This document shows, piece after piece, positions 8,796 to 17,246 of a stretch of DNA of 64,000 bases; position 1 is the first letter of the stretch; every line of letters starts with the position of its first letter. Made by a program: the position numbers and the translations under genes. Origin of the DNA: Longispora sp040681875 (lineage in GTDB: Bacteria; Actinomycetota; Actinomycetes; Mycobacteriales; Micromonosporaceae). The stretch is from contig NZ_JBFAZP010000006.1 in assembly GCF_040681875.1 (NCBI RefSeq), positions 124,001 to 188,000 on the forward strand, given 5' to 3'. The notes under the pieces were generated by a model. It was not told the DNA's origin and did not search any database. It saw nothing but the letters and a program-made list of their open reading frames with translations.

Positions 8796-9485
8796 ATGAG
8801 CACCACCCTGCAACGTCTCCTCAGCGAGGCCCTCGGCACCTTCATCCTCGTCTTCTTCGGCGCGACCGCCGCGGTCTCCGCCGCGTCCGGCGCGTACGGG
8901 ACAGCCGTCGCCTACACCCTGGCCCTGACCCTGGCCATCTGGCTCGTCGGCGGCGTGTCCGGCGCGCACCTCAACCCGGCGATCACCCTCGTGATGGCCG
9001 CCCGCAACCGGTTCGCGTGGCGCGACGTCCCCGGTTACGTCGTCGCCCAGCTCGTCGGCGCGGTCGCCGGCAGCCTGCTGATCTGGGCCGCCGTCGGCAC
9101 CAAGGGCGCGGGCCTCGGGGCCACCTCGCTCAGCGCCGGCACCAACGTGTGGGAGGGCCTGCTCGCGGAGGCTCTCGCCGGTTTCCTGCTCGGCGCGGCG
9201 TACTACGCCTTCCACGTCCAGGGCCGCCTCTCCGGCGGACTGGGCGCCCTGGGCGTCGGCCTCGCGTACGGCACCGGCATCCTCGCCCTGGGCAGCTTCA
9301 CCGGGGCGTCGGCCAACATCGCCCGCAGCATCGCCCCGCAGATCACGCTCGCCCTGTCGGGGGGCAAGAGTGACTGGTCGGACCTCTGGGTCTACCTCGT
9401 CGGCCCGGTGGTCGGCATCCTGGTCGGCGTCCTCGTCGTCGACACCCTCCTGAAGTCCACGGCGGAGGCGAAGCCCTCCGAGTAG
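8796..9485 (+). CDS. MIP-family aquaporin / glycerol channel
   Basis: 229 residues with six membrane spans and two half-helices. The first signature is canonical (SGAHLNPAIT, NPA at 60-62); the second reads SANIARSI (174-176), so the proline of the second NPA is replaced by isoleucine. The Arg that normally forms the selectivity filter is kept. Start ATG at 8796 has SD GGAGG 6 nt upstream. The family is certain; water versus glycerol or another small solute is not. It is monocistronic and ends before a strong bidirectional terminator. Confidence 0.9.
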   Translation: MSTTLQRLLSEALGTFILVFFGATAAVSAASGAYGTAVAYTLALTLAIWLVGGVSGAHLNPAITLVMAARNRFAWRDVPGYVVAQLVGAVAGSLLIWAAVGTKGAGLGATSLSAGTNVWEGLLAEALAGFLLGAAYYAFHVQGRLSGGLGALGVGLAYGTGILALGSFTGASANIARSIAPQITLALSGGKSDWSDLWVYLVGPVVGILVGVLVVDTLLKSTAEAKPSE

Positions 9486-9491
9486 CCCGAT

Positions 9492-9527
9492 GACCGGGGC
9501 CGTCCGCACGCGCGGGCGGCCCCGGTC
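9492..9527. terminator. Bidirectional terminator between convergent genes
   Basis: 16-bp stem (9492-9507 with 9512-9527, one G-U pair) and 4-nt loop, located between the aquaporin stop (9485) and the ABC permease stop (9532). Confidence 0.8.
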
Positions 9528-9531
9528 CGTG

Positions 9532-10560
9532 TCAGGCGGGACGGCGGCGGATCCACCAGAAGGAGAAGGCGGCGAGGCCGAGGGCCAGGACCAGGAAGAT
9601 CGCGGTCTCGGCCCACTGGAAGGCCCAGTACCGGCCGGCGGGGTGGTAGATCACCTGCTGCCGGTACCCGAGCTGGCTGATGTTCGTGTAGCACTCGTCG
9701 CGCATCCGGATCCCGCCGGTCTGGGAACCGTCCGGGGTGCACTTCGCGCTGACGGACTCGGGCATGGCCCCGACCACTTTCCCCGCCGCGTCGACGGTCT
9801 CGTTGGACAGGATCCAGCCGCCCGGCTGGCTGAGGTCCACCATCACCGACATGCGGCCGCCGGAACCGATCATGAGGCCGCTGATGTTGTCGGCCGTGAT
9901 CGCCGTCGTCACCCGGGCCGGCTCGGCGAGATGCGGCCGCACGGCGAGGGGCACCGCGACCTGGACGACGGCGAACAGCGCCAGCGTGACCGCGACGGCC
10001 GGCACCGTGCGCCGGACCAGGATCCCGACCGTGAGGCCGAGCGCGAAGGCGAAGGCCGCGAACCCGACGGGGACGATCCCCCGGGCGTCGAACAACTCGG
10101 GCGCGAACCGCGGGATCCGGACGGCCAGGGCCTGGTCGAACGGACTCGCCCACCAGCCCACCGCGAGGCTGGCCAGGCCGGCGGCGACCATCGCGGCCAA
10201 CCCGACGAGGGAGATCTTGACCACGAGCCAGCGGGTGCGGGGGACACTCTGGTTCCACACCAGTCGATGGGTACCGGCCTCGAACTCGCGGGCGACCAAC
10301 GGAGCCCCCCAGAACATCCCGATGATGGCCGGCAGCAGCAGGACGATGATGCTGAACGCGACGAACAGGGACGTGTGGTCCTCGATGAACTGCCCGGTGA
10401 ACGGCCCGCAGTCGCCCTGCGCGGTGCAGGCCTTCATGCCGTCGGCGTACTCGTCGGCCATGGCCGGGCCGGTCACCGCCAGGGCGACGCCGAGGACGGC
10501 GAGGGCGGCGAACACCACGCCGGCCTGCACCCGGAACTGGCGCCAGGTCAGCCAGATCAT
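9532..10560 (-). CDS. ABC-2 type transporter permease
   Basis: 342 residues beginning MIWLTWRQFRVQAG. About six hydrophobic spans and a large loop between spans 1 and 2 containing CTAQGDCG. Typical of the permease in GntR(YtrA)-ATPase-permease operons. The ATG overlaps the stop of the ATPase gene by ATGA, so the two are coupled and form one transporter. Substrate unknown; relatives respond to cell-envelope stress or export hydrophobic compounds. Confidence 0.85.
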   Translation of the reverse strand: MIWLTWRQFRVQAGVVFAALAVLGVALAVTGPAMADEYADGMKACTAQGDCGPFTGQFIEDHTSLFVAFSIIVLLLPAIIGMFWGAPLVAREFEAGTHRLVWNQSVPRTRWLVVKISLVGLAAMVAAGLASLAVGWWASPFDQALAVRIPRFAPELFDARGIVPVGFAAFAFALGLTVGILVRRTVPAVAVTLALFAVVQVAVPLAVRPHLAEPARVTTAITADNISGLMIGSGGRMSVMVDLSQPGGWILSNETVDAAGKVVGAMPESVSAKCTPDGSQTGGIRMRDECYTNISQLGYRQQVIYHPAGRYWAFQWAETAIFLVLALGLAAFSFWWIRRRPA

Positions 10561-11453
10561 TTCTGTACCTCCAGTGCGGGCGTGCGGTCGTCGCCCGCGG
10601 TGGCGGGCCTGCTCATGTGGGCGAGGACGAGGTCTTCCATGCTGACCTGGCTGACGGTCCACTCGGGATCGCGGATCGGGGTGCCGGTCCGCACCAGCAG
10701 GGTGCTCTGCCGGTCGGTGTGGCTGGCGGAGACGACGTGCACGCCGGCGGGCAGGGTGCCGGGATCGCGGCGGGGGCCGCTGAGCAGGTGGTGGGTGGCC
10801 AGGAGTTCGTCGACCTCGCCCGCCAGCTGGACCCGGGAGCCGACGAGCACGACGAGGTAGTCGCAGACCCGCTCCAGGTCGGAGACCAGGTGCGAGGACA
10901 TCACCACGCTGAACTCGTGCTCGGCGGCGGCCTCCATCAGGCTCTGGAGGAACTCGCGGCGGGCGAGCGGGTCCAGGGCCGCGACCGGCTCGTCCAGGAC
11001 CAGCAGCTCCGGCCGCTTGGCGATGCCCAGGGTCAGGGCGAGCTGGGCGCGTTGGCCGCCGGACAGCTTCCCGGCGCGCTGCGCGGGGTCCAGGCCGAGA
11101 TCGCGGATCCGGGCGGCGGCCAGGGCCGCGTCCCAGCCGGGGTTGAGCCGGGCACCGAGCCGGAGGTGCTCGGCGACCGTCAGGCCCGCGTAGGTGGGGG
11201 TGTCCTGCGCGACGAAACCGACCTTGGCGAGCTGCGCCGTCGTGTCGGCGGGCCGGCTGCCGAGGACCCGGATGCTGCCCGCGGTCGGCGCCATCTGGCC
11301 GACGGTCAGGTTCAGGAAGGTGGTCTTCCCGGCCCCGTTGGGCCCGACGAGCCCGACTACGTGCCCGGCGGGAATGTCGAGGGTGCAGTCCTGCAACGCC
11401 CAGCGGCGCCCGTAGCGCATACCCAGCCCCTGGGCTTCTATCACGGATGTCAT
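10557..11453 (-). CDS. ABC transporter ATP-binding protein
   Basis: 298 residues. Walker A GPNGAGKTT at 37-45, signature LSGGQRAQLALTLG, Walker B LLVLDEPVAALDP and an H-loop region VVMSSHLVSD. A C-terminal extension of about 80 residues is usual for drug/bacitracin-type exporters. Start ATGA overlaps the end of the GntR gene, and the stop overlaps the start of the permease, so three genes are cotranslated. Works with the permease at 9532-10560; the regulator upstream probably represses the operon. Confidence 0.92.
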   Translation of the reverse strand: MTSVIEAQGLGMRYGRRWALQDCTLDIPAGHVVGLVGPNGAGKTTFLNLTVGQMAPTAGSIRVLGSRPADTTAQLAKVGFVAQDTPTYAGLTVAEHLRLGARLNPGWDAALAAARIRDLGLDPAQRAGKLSGGQRAQLALTLGIAKRPELLVLDEPVAALDPLARREFLQSLMEAAAEHEFSVVMSSHLVSDLERVCDYLVVLVGSRVQLAGEVDELLATHHLLSGPRRDPGTLPAGVHVVSASHTDRQSTLLVRTGTPIRDPEWTVSQVSMEDLVLAHMSRPATAGDDRTPALEVQK

Positions 11454-11842
11454 TCCTCTTCCTTCGTTGCGGGGGTACGGAAGGTGGTCAGGAACAGGGC
11501 CTCGATGCTCTCCTCGTCGAGGCCGGCGAGGCGTGCCCTGTCGAGCCAGCGCCGCAGTTCCTCGCGGAGCGGGCCGTGCGCGGCGAGCGTGTCGTCGGCC
11601 AGCGTCGCCGTCACGAACGTGCCGACGCCGGGCCGCGCGGCCACCAGACCCTCGTGCTCGAGTTCCCGGTACGCCTTGAGCACGGTGTTGGGGTTGATCG
11701 CCAGCCGCGCCACGACCTCCTTGACCGTCGGCAGCTGGTCACCCTTGCGCAGCATGCCCAGCAGCAGCGCCTGGCGCACCTGCTGGACCAGTTGCTGGTA
11801 GGGCGAGACCCCCGACCGGCCGTCCAGGTGGAACTCGATCAC
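11450..11842 (-). CDS. GntR-family regulator, YtrA subfamily
   Basis: 130 residues from a GTG start. I prefer GTG at 11842, preceded by SD GGAGG with a 5-nt spacer, over the ATG at 11857, because relatives begin with an (M)IEFHLD sequence. The N-terminal winged helix includes KGDQLPTVKEVVARLAINPNT and the YRELEHEGL helix. The short C-terminal helical region defines the YtrA subgroup, which lacks a large ligand domain. Probably autoregulates its operon through the CTAGTTAGCTAG dyad in the leader. Confidence 0.88.
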   Translation of the reverse strand: MIEFHLDGRSGVSPYQQLVQQVRQALLLGMLRKGDQLPTVKEVVARLAINPNTVLKAYRELEHEGLVAARPGVGTFVTATLADDTLAAHGPLREELRRWLDRARLAGLDEESIEALFLTTFRTPATKEEE

Positions 11843-11857
11843 CCGGCCTCCATTCAT

Positions 11858-11901
11858 CTAGTTAGCTAGCACAATAGACTTCTAATGCGGGGCCCTGTCA
11901 A
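11858..11901 (-). promoter_or_regulatory. Promoter and dyad operator of the GntR-ABC operon
   Basis: On the minus strand a perfect -35 TTGACA (11901-11896) is followed after 17 bp by TCTATT (11878-11873), then by the near-palindrome CTAGCTAACTAG (11869-11858) just downstream of the expected transcription start. The arrangement suits repression by the GntR product. Confidence 0.6.
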
Positions 11902-11996
11902 CGCCCCCGTGCGGACCACACGGGACTTCCCAGAGAAATCCGCACAATAGATCGAGACTCTTGAAAGGATGGCTACCGACGAGTAGCTTCTCGGGC

Positions 11997-12434
11997 ATGG
12001 TCCGACGCCTCCTCTCCGCCGCCGCCGCGCTCGGCGTCCTCGGCGAGGCCGCGGTCTTCTGCGGCCTGCTGTTCGTGCTCCGCAGCTCCACCCGGGAGTA
12101 CTCGATCAGCATGGGCGGCCGCCCCACCGGCGAGACCGTGCTCGTCCTCGGGATCCTGCTCTGCCTGCTCGGCGCGTTCCTGGTGTCCGTCGCCGGGTTC
12201 CTGCTGGTCAGCGCTTTCCGCCACCAGCTCCCCCGCGCGGGGCGGGTGTTGCTGCTCACCTCCATGCCCCTGCAGTGGCTCCTGATGGTCGTCGGCGGCC
12301 TGATCTTCAGCTGGTGGTGGTTCGGTGCGCTGTTCGTCGTTTTTGTCCTCAGCATCGGCGCGCTGGTCACCCAGCCCCCGCGCACCCCAAGATCAGCTCA
12401 CCCGGTCACGGTCGTCGGGGAGCGGGTAGCCTAG
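11997..12434 (+). CDS. Small four-span membrane protein, unknown function
   Basis: 145 residues with four hydrophobic segments: about 5-28, 55-80, 90-110 and 112-135. The last includes SWWWFGALFVVF. No recognised motif. Start ATG at 11997. A possible promoter (TTGAAA at 11961, TAGCTT at 11984) would start the mRNA at about the ATG, so the gene may be leaderless. It lies 6 nt before the L,D-transpeptidase gene on the same strand; the two may be cotranscribed. Confidence 0.65.
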   Translation: MVRRLLSAAAALGVLGEAAVFCGLLFVLRSSTREYSISMGGRPTGETVLVLGILLCLLGAFLVSVAGFLLVSAFRHQLPRAGRVLLLTSMPLQWLLMVVGGLIFSWWWFGALFVVFVLSIGALVTQPPRTPRSAHPVTVVGERVA

Positions 12435-12440
12435 GACAAC

Positions 12441-13613
12441 ATGGCGCGCAGACGACTGATGGTGGGCGTGGCCGTGATGGCCACGATGGCAGTGGTCCTG
12501 ACCGGTTGCGGTTCGGGCAAGTCCGACAAGGATCCGCAGGGCAAGGGTTCGGCCGGGCCGACCAAGGGCTCCGCCGCGCAGGTGACGCCGGCCGACAAGG
12601 ACGTCAACGTCCCGGTCTCCGCCGAGATCGCGGTGGTCGCGGGCGGCAAGGCGGCCGACGTGCAGCTCACCGGCCCGAAGGGCGAGGTCAAGGGCACGGC
12701 GCGCGCCGACGGCAGCTCCTGGGTGCCGGCCGAGCCGCTCGGCTACGACACGCAGTACACGGTGAAGGTCTGGGGGTCCTCCAGCACGTTCACGACGATG
12801 TCCAGCCCGAAGAACCGGGTCAACGTGCACGTGTACGTCAGCGACAACACGGTGTACGGGCAGGCGATGCCCATCGTCATGGAGTTCAAGGACTACCAGG
12901 TCCCCAAGGAGCAGCGCGCGGCCGTGGAGAAGCGGCTGTTCGTCACGAGCACCCCGGCGCAGGTCGGCGCGTGGCACTGGTTCAGCGGCAGCCACCTGGA
13001 GTACCGGCCGAAGGAGTACTGGCAGCCCGACACCAAGGTGAGCGTGCGCTACGGGCTCGGCGGCCTGCCCCTGGGCGGCGACAAGTACGGCCAGTACGAC
13101 GTGACCAGCGAGTTCACCATCGACCACGACAAGCGTGAGCTCGTGATCGACAACAACACCAAGACCATGGTGGCCACCCTCAACGGGGCCGAGGTCAAGA
13201 GCATGCCGGTCAGCCTGGGCAAGCCGAGCAAGCCGTCGTTCCACGGCACGATGGTCGTGATGGAGAAGCTGCCGAAGACGGTCTTCGACTCCGGCACGTA
13301 CGGCGTCCCGGCCAACTCCCCCGACGGGTACCGGACCGACATCGAGTGGGCCCAGCGGATGACCTGGGACGGCCAGTTCATCCACTCCGCGCCGTGGTCC
13401 GTGGCCGACCAGGGCCGCAACAACGTCTCGCACGGCTGCGTGAACGTGGCCGCCGACGGCGCGAAGTGGACGTACGACTTCACGAAGGTCGGGGACCCGA
13501 TCGTGGTGAAGAACACCGAGCAGGCGCTGTCGCCCGGCAACGGGTGGACGGCGTGGGACCTGAGCTGGGGGGACTTCCTGAAGGGTTCGGCGCTGCCGCC
13601 GCCGGCCGGCTGA
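12441..13613 (+). CDS. L,D-transpeptidase lipoprotein (YkuD domain)
   Basis: 390 residues. Lipoprotein signal ends in LTGC, followed by a Lys/Ser-rich linker, then bacterial Ig-like domains (about 55-235), then a YkuD catalytic domain. The active-site signature FIHSAPWS ... SHGCVNV is complete, with catalytic Cys333 and His331. A C-terminal tail rich in Trp/Asp (NGWTAWDLSWGDF) follows, as in mycobacterial LdtMt2-like enzymes. It would form 3-3 peptidoglycan cross-links outside the membrane and resist most beta-lactams except carbapenems. Confidence 0.93.
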   Translation: MARRRLMVGVAVMATMAVVLTGCGSGKSDKDPQGKGSAGPTKGSAAQVTPADKDVNVPVSAEIAVVAGGKAADVQLTGPKGEVKGTARADGSSWVPAEPLGYDTQYTVKVWGSSSTFTTMSSPKNRVNVHVYVSDNTVYGQAMPIVMEFKDYQVPKEQRAAVEKRLFVTSTPAQVGAWHWFSGSHLEYRPKEYWQPDTKVSVRYGLGGLPLGGDKYGQYDVTSEFTIDHDKRELVIDNNTKTMVATLNGAEVKSMPVSLGKPSKPSFHGTMVVMEKLPKTVFDSGTYGVPANSPDGYRTDIEWAQRMTWDGQFIHSAPWSVADQGRNNVSHGCVNVAADGAKWTYDFTKVGDPIVVKNTEQALSPGNGWTAWDLSWGDFLKGSALPPPAG

Positions 13614-13634
13614 CCCCGCCGTCGTCACGCCACC

Positions 13635-13663
13635 CGCCCCTCCGGAGCCTCTCCGGAGGGGCG
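13635..13663. terminator. Bidirectional terminator between L,D-transpeptidase and cobH
   Basis: Perfect 13-bp stem (CGCCCCTCCGGAG at 13635-13647 with 13651-13663) and 3-nt loop, between convergent stops at 13613 and 13671. Confidence 0.8.
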
Positions 13664-13670
13664 TCGCGCG

Positions 13671-14285
13671 TCAGTAGATGTCGCCGTACAGCAGGGCGTT
13701 GACGGCCGCCGCCGCGACCACCGCCCCGCCCTTCGCGCTCACGTTGGACATCGCCGGCAGCCCGCTGCGCCGCAGCGCGGCCTTGGCCTCGGCGGCGCCG
13801 ACGTACCCGACGGACAGGCCGATCACGAGGGCCGGGCGGAGCACCCCGCCCTCGGCGAGCCGGAGCAGTTCCCACAGCGCCGTGGGCGAACTGCCCGCCA
13901 CCCACACCGCGCCGTCGGCGACCCGGGAGGCGGCGAGTTGGAAGCCCGCGGCGGGCAGGGTGATGCCCGTCCGGACGGAGATGTCGTAGGCGGCCTCGCT
14001 GTCCATCAGGCACAGCGACGGATAGGCGGCGATGCCGGCGCACACGGTCTGGGCGTCGACCACGAGGGGCGCGCCACCGTCGAGGGCGGCCGCTCCGGCG
14101 GCCAGGGCCTGCTCGTCGAGGATCAGGTCGGCGCACCAGCTCTCGTCGGCGCTGGTGTGCACCATCCGCTCGACGACGTCGCGGCTGCGGGGTGGGAGCC
14201 CGTGGGTGTCGCAGGCGGCCCGCAGGATCCGGTAGGACTCAACTTCGATCGGGTGCGGAGTTCTCACGGTGTCCACTGTAGTCAC
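13671..14285 (-). CDS. cobH: Precorrin-8X methylmutase
   Basis: 204 residues; matches CobH/CbiC, which moves the C-11 methyl group to C-12 to give hydrogenobyrinate in cobalamin synthesis. Visible family features are HPIEVESYRILR near the N-terminus, VVERMVHTSAD with the catalytic His, and the Gly-rich C-terminal half (GLSVGYVGAAEAK, MSNVSAKGG). GTG start; alternative GTGs occur 3 and 6 codons later. Last gene of the leftward cob block, 58 bp after the cobE-like gene. Confidence 0.92.
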   Translation of the reverse strand: MTTVDTVRTPHPIEVESYRILRAACDTHGLPPRSRDVVERMVHTSADESWCADLILDEQALAAGAAALDGGAPLVVDAQTVCAGIAAYPSLCLMDSEAAYDISVRTGITLPAAGFQLAASRVADGAVWVAGSSPTALWELLRLAEGGVLRPALVIGLSVGYVGAAEAKAALRRSGLPAMSNVSAKGGAVVAAAAVNALLYGDIY

Positions 14286-14343
14286 ACGATACCGTGAATT
14301 GACAGGAACTGTGATCCTATCGTCACTTGGCGTATCTAGGGAA

Positions 14344-14793
14344 CTAGGACAAAGTCCCGACAGCTAGGGTAATTCGCGCCGTGCTGGTCTTGGGGACGAG
14401 CAGGGTCGCCCCGGACAGCAGCACGGCGGCCTCGGCGACGCTCGGCGTACCCACGGAACCGTCGACCACGGCCGAGGGGTGCGGTACAGGCACCGCCGCC
14501 AGCTCCTCGGCCGGGTATCCCACCAGCGGCCAACCGGCCGCGCGGGCGAACGAGACGACCGCCGGCTCGGTGACCTTCGCGGCCACCGTCACCAGACGAT
14601 CCACACTGTCCTTACCCAGTCCGGCCGTCGCCAAAACCGCGGCCACCGCCGCCTCCAGCTCCTCGACGGTCACCCCGGCCCGGGCCCCGACCCCGAGCAC
14701 CAGCCGCGCGCCCTGGACAGCCGGAACCGCCAGCGCCTCGACACCCGGCACCGCCCGGCCTTCCGGCACACCGGCACCCGGCCCTATCCGCAC
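14344..14793 (-). CDS. CobE / CbiG C-terminal domain protein
   Basis: 149 residues. Matches the short CobE/CbiG-C family: LVLGVGARAGVTVEELEAAV at the start of the domain, then GLGKDSVDRLVTVAAK and a C-terminal GTPSVAEAAVLL segment. CbiG acts in ring contraction of the anaerobic pathway and CobE is its aerobic counterpart of uncertain chemistry. The chosen GTG start at 14793 overlaps the end of cobB by 10 nt, implying coupling. No CbiG N-terminal domain is present, so the protein is the C-terminal form only. Confidence 0.85.
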   Translation of the reverse strand: MRIGPGAGVPEGRAVPGVEALAVPAVQGARLVLGVGARAGVTVEELEAAVAAVLATAGLGKDSVDRLVTVAAKVTEPAVVSFARAAGWPLVGYPAEELAAVPVPHPSAVVDGSVGTPSVAEAAVLLSGATLLVPKTSTARITLAVGTLS

Positions 14794-16112
14794 GCCGCCA
14801 CCATCCTGGCCGCGATCTCCGGCCGCGCCGCCCAGTGCACGTGCAGGTACGAGGCGTGCACCCCGCCCGCCACGAACCCCTCGGGCCCGTGCGCGCTCAC
14901 CCAGGCCGGCGCCGCCCCCGCCCTCGGCGCCACGACGGTGCGGTGGAACTCGTGCCCCGACTGCCGGGTGCCGGCCGGCGCGAACCAGCTGTCGGACGCG
15001 GCGACGGCGTCGCGGTACCCCAGAGTCAGGGTCTTCGTCATCTCCGCCTCCGCGTCGAGCACCCCGCACATCGGCGCGCCGTCGAGGGAACGCGACAACC
15101 AGAGCAGCCCGGCGCACTCGGCGGCCACCGGCGCCCCGGTCGCGGCGAGGGCCGCCACCTCCGCGCGCAGGGTCGCGTTGGCGGACAGCTCCGCCGCGTA
15201 CACCTCGGGGAAGCCGCCGCCGACGACCAGGCCGCGGGTGCCGGCGGGCAGGGCCGGGTCGCGCAGCGGGTCGAAGGTCACCACGTCGGCCCCGGCGGCG
15301 GTGAGCAGCTCGGTGGTCTCCGTGTAGCCGAACGAGAACGCCGGCCCGCCCGCGACCGCGATCACGGGCCGGACCGCCCGCTCCAGCACCGGCGCGGCCC
15401 ACGGGGTCGTGACCAGCTCCGGGGCGGTCCGGGCGACCTCCAGGACGGGTTCGACCAGGTCGGCCATCAGCTCGGCCAACGCGGCCACGGACTCCCGGGC
15501 CGCAGCCGTTCGCTCCACGGCCGGCACCAGCCCGAGGTGCCGGGACGGCGCGGAGATCACCGCGTGCCGGCGCAGGACCCCGAGCACGGGGGTCCCGACC
15601 TCCTCGCACGCGTCCCGCAACAGCTGCTCGTGCCGGTCGGAGCCGACCCGGTTCAGGATCACGCCGCCGATCCGGGGCGCGCCGGGGAACGACCGGAACC
15701 CGTGCAGCACGGCCGCCACCGACCGGCCCTGCGAGGACGTGTCCACGACCATGACCACGGGCGCGTCGAGGAGGTGCGCGACGTGCGCGGTGGAGCTGAA
15801 GTCGCCCCGGCCGACGGCCCCGTCGTAGAGCCCCATCACGCCCTCGACGACCGCGACGTCGGCGCCGGCCATCCCGTGCGCGAACAGGGGCGCGATCTTC
15901 TCCTCGCCGACGAGCACCGGGTCCAGGTTGCGCCCCGGCCGGCCGCACGCCAGCGAGTGGTACCCGGGGTCGATGTAGTCCGGGCCGGCCTTGAAGCCGG
16001 CGGCGCGGTGCCCGGCGGCCGTCAGCGCGGCGAGCAGCCCGGTCGCCACGGTCGTCTTACCGTGCCCCGACGCGGGGGCGGCGATCACGACCCGGGGCAC
16101 GGCGAGGCTCAC
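14784..16112 (-). CDS. cobB: Cobyrinate / hydrogenobyrinate a,c-diamide synthase
   Basis: 442 residues, normal length. N-terminal P-loop APASGHGKTTVATGL belongs to the BioD-like ATPase domain. The C-terminal half is a type-1 glutamine amidotransferase domain with AAECAGLLWLS (nucleophilic Cys) and SGHEFHRTV. Amidates the a and c carboxylates of the corrin ring using glutamine and ATP. GTG start overlaps the cobO stop (GTGA). Together with cobO and the chelatase subunits this is the usual actinobacterial order. Confidence 0.95.
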   Translation of the reverse strand: MSLAVPRVVIAAPASGHGKTTVATGLLAALTAAGHRAAGFKAGPDYIDPGYHSLACGRPGRNLDPVLVGEEKIAPLFAHGMAGADVAVVEGVMGLYDGAVGRGDFSSTAHVAHLLDAPVVMVVDTSSQGRSVAAVLHGFRSFPGAPRIGGVILNRVGSDRHEQLLRDACEEVGTPVLGVLRRHAVISAPSRHLGLVPAVERTAAARESVAALAELMADLVEPVLEVARTAPELVTTPWAAPVLERAVRPVIAVAGGPAFSFGYTETTELLTAAGADVVTFDPLRDPALPAGTRGLVVGGGFPEVYAAELSANATLRAEVAALAATGAPVAAECAGLLWLSRSLDGAPMCGVLDAEAEMTKTLTLGYRDAVAASDSWFAPAGTRQSGHEFHRTVVAPRAGAAPAWVSAHGPEGFVAGGVHASYLHVHWAARPEIAARMVAACG

Positions 16113-16708
16113 CACTCGATGCCCTTCTGCCCCTTGCGGCCGGCGTCCATCGGGTGCTTGACCTTGCCCATGTCGGTGACCAGGTCGGCGGCGGCCGTCA
16201 GCTCGTCCTTCGCGTACCGGCCGGTGATCACCACGTGCGCGCCGTCCCGGGCGCCGAGCACCTCGACGACCTCCTCGACGGGCACCCAGCCCCAGTGCAT
16301 CACGTAGGTGAACTCGTCGAGGACGTAGAAGTCGTAGGTACCCGCCGAGAGGTCGCGTTTGATCTGCGCCCAGCCCTCGACGGCCTCCACGGCGTGGTCG
16401 CGCTCGGTCCCCGGCCGGGCCAGCCACGACCAGCCCTCACCCATCTTGAACCAGTCGACCGTGCCGCCCTTGCCCGTCTCGCCGAGCGCGCGCATCGCCG
16501 CCTCCTCGCCGACCTTCCACTTCGGGCTCTTCACGAACTGGAACACCCCGATCCGCAGCCCCGCGCTCCAGGCGCGCAACGCCATGCCGAACGCGGCCGT
16601 GGACTTGCCCTTGCCCAGGCCGGTGTGCACGGCGAGGACCGGCTGGGCGCGGCGCTGGCGGGTGGTGAGGCCGTCGTCGGGGACCGTCTCGGGCTTGCCC
16701 TGCGGCAT
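16109..16708 (-). CDS. cobO: Cob(I)yrinic acid a,c-diamide adenosyltransferase
   Basis: 199 residues. CobO/BtuR type: P-loop GLGKGKSTAAFG, EFTYVMHWGWV and VITGRYAKDEL are typical. Transfers the adenosyl group from ATP to cob(I)yrinate diamide. I place the start at ATG 16708 because GAGGAG lies 5 nt upstream; a GTG two codons earlier would overlap that site. Overlaps cobB by 4 nt. Separated from the chelatase gene by 538 bp that contains a tandem repeat. Confidence 0.95.
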   Translation of the reverse strand: MPQGKPETVPDDGLTTRQRRAQPVLAVHTGLGKGKSTAAFGMALRAWSAGLRIGVFQFVKSPKWKVGEEAAMRALGETGKGGTVDWFKMGEGWSWLARPGTERDHAVEAVEGWAQIKRDLSAGTYDFYVLDEFTYVMHWGWVPVEEVVEVLGARDGAHVVITGRYAKDELTAAADLVTDMGKVKHPMDAGRKGQKGIEW

Positions 16709-16980
16709 GTTCACTCCTCAAATCAAGATCGACACCATGTGATGGTTACGGGGGCGCCTGTTCCGGTGTCCGGCGGTTCGTCCGGCGCCGGAGGGCACGC
16801 GCGGCCCGGGGCTACCGCCCCGGGCGTTGTCCCGGGCCGCCGACCGCCGCCGCCCGACCCGCTCCGCGCACCGCGGCCCCGGCCGGGCGGATCCTCCGAG
16901 GTGACGACGGGATCCGGCCGGCCGGTGCGGCCACGAACCGGCCCGGCGGGGCATCGGCCGATCGGGGGCGGGGTCCGGGC

Positions 16981-17215
16981 TCCGGGCGCAAGGTCACGGG
17001 TCCGACCACGACAAGCCGTGACGGGACGGCGGCACACCGGCCGCGAGGCTCAGACACGGGACGCAACGTCACGGATCCGACCACGACATGCCTTGACAGG
17101 GCGGCAGCACACCGGCCGCGAGGCCCAGGATCGGGATCCAACGTCACGGATCCGAGGCCTGGCCGCACGACCACAACCAGCCGCGACACGGCGGCGGCAC
17201 ACCAGCCGCGAGGCC
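16981..17215. repeat. Three degenerate tandem units of about 70-90 bp
   Basis: Three units each carry a GTCACGGATCCGACCACGAC-like core and end in GCACACCGGCCGCGAGGC-like sequence (anchors at 17032, 17107 and 17197; spacings 75 and 90 bp). This fills the 538-bp gap between the chelatase gene and cobO; the rest of the gap (16709-16980) shows no gene I can support. The minus strand stays open through the units (16812-17231, repeat PGPRGRCAAALSRH), but the opposite strand is open too, so coding is doubtful. Confidence 0.75.
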
Positions 17216-17246
17216 CAGGCTCGGAGGACATGGTCGCCGGTCCCGG

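Noticed and set aside
16812..17231. 139-codon minus-strand frame across the repeat array
   Set aside because: Kept open by GC bias and repeats; the opposite strand is open too and there is no ribosome site. Kept only as a repeat.
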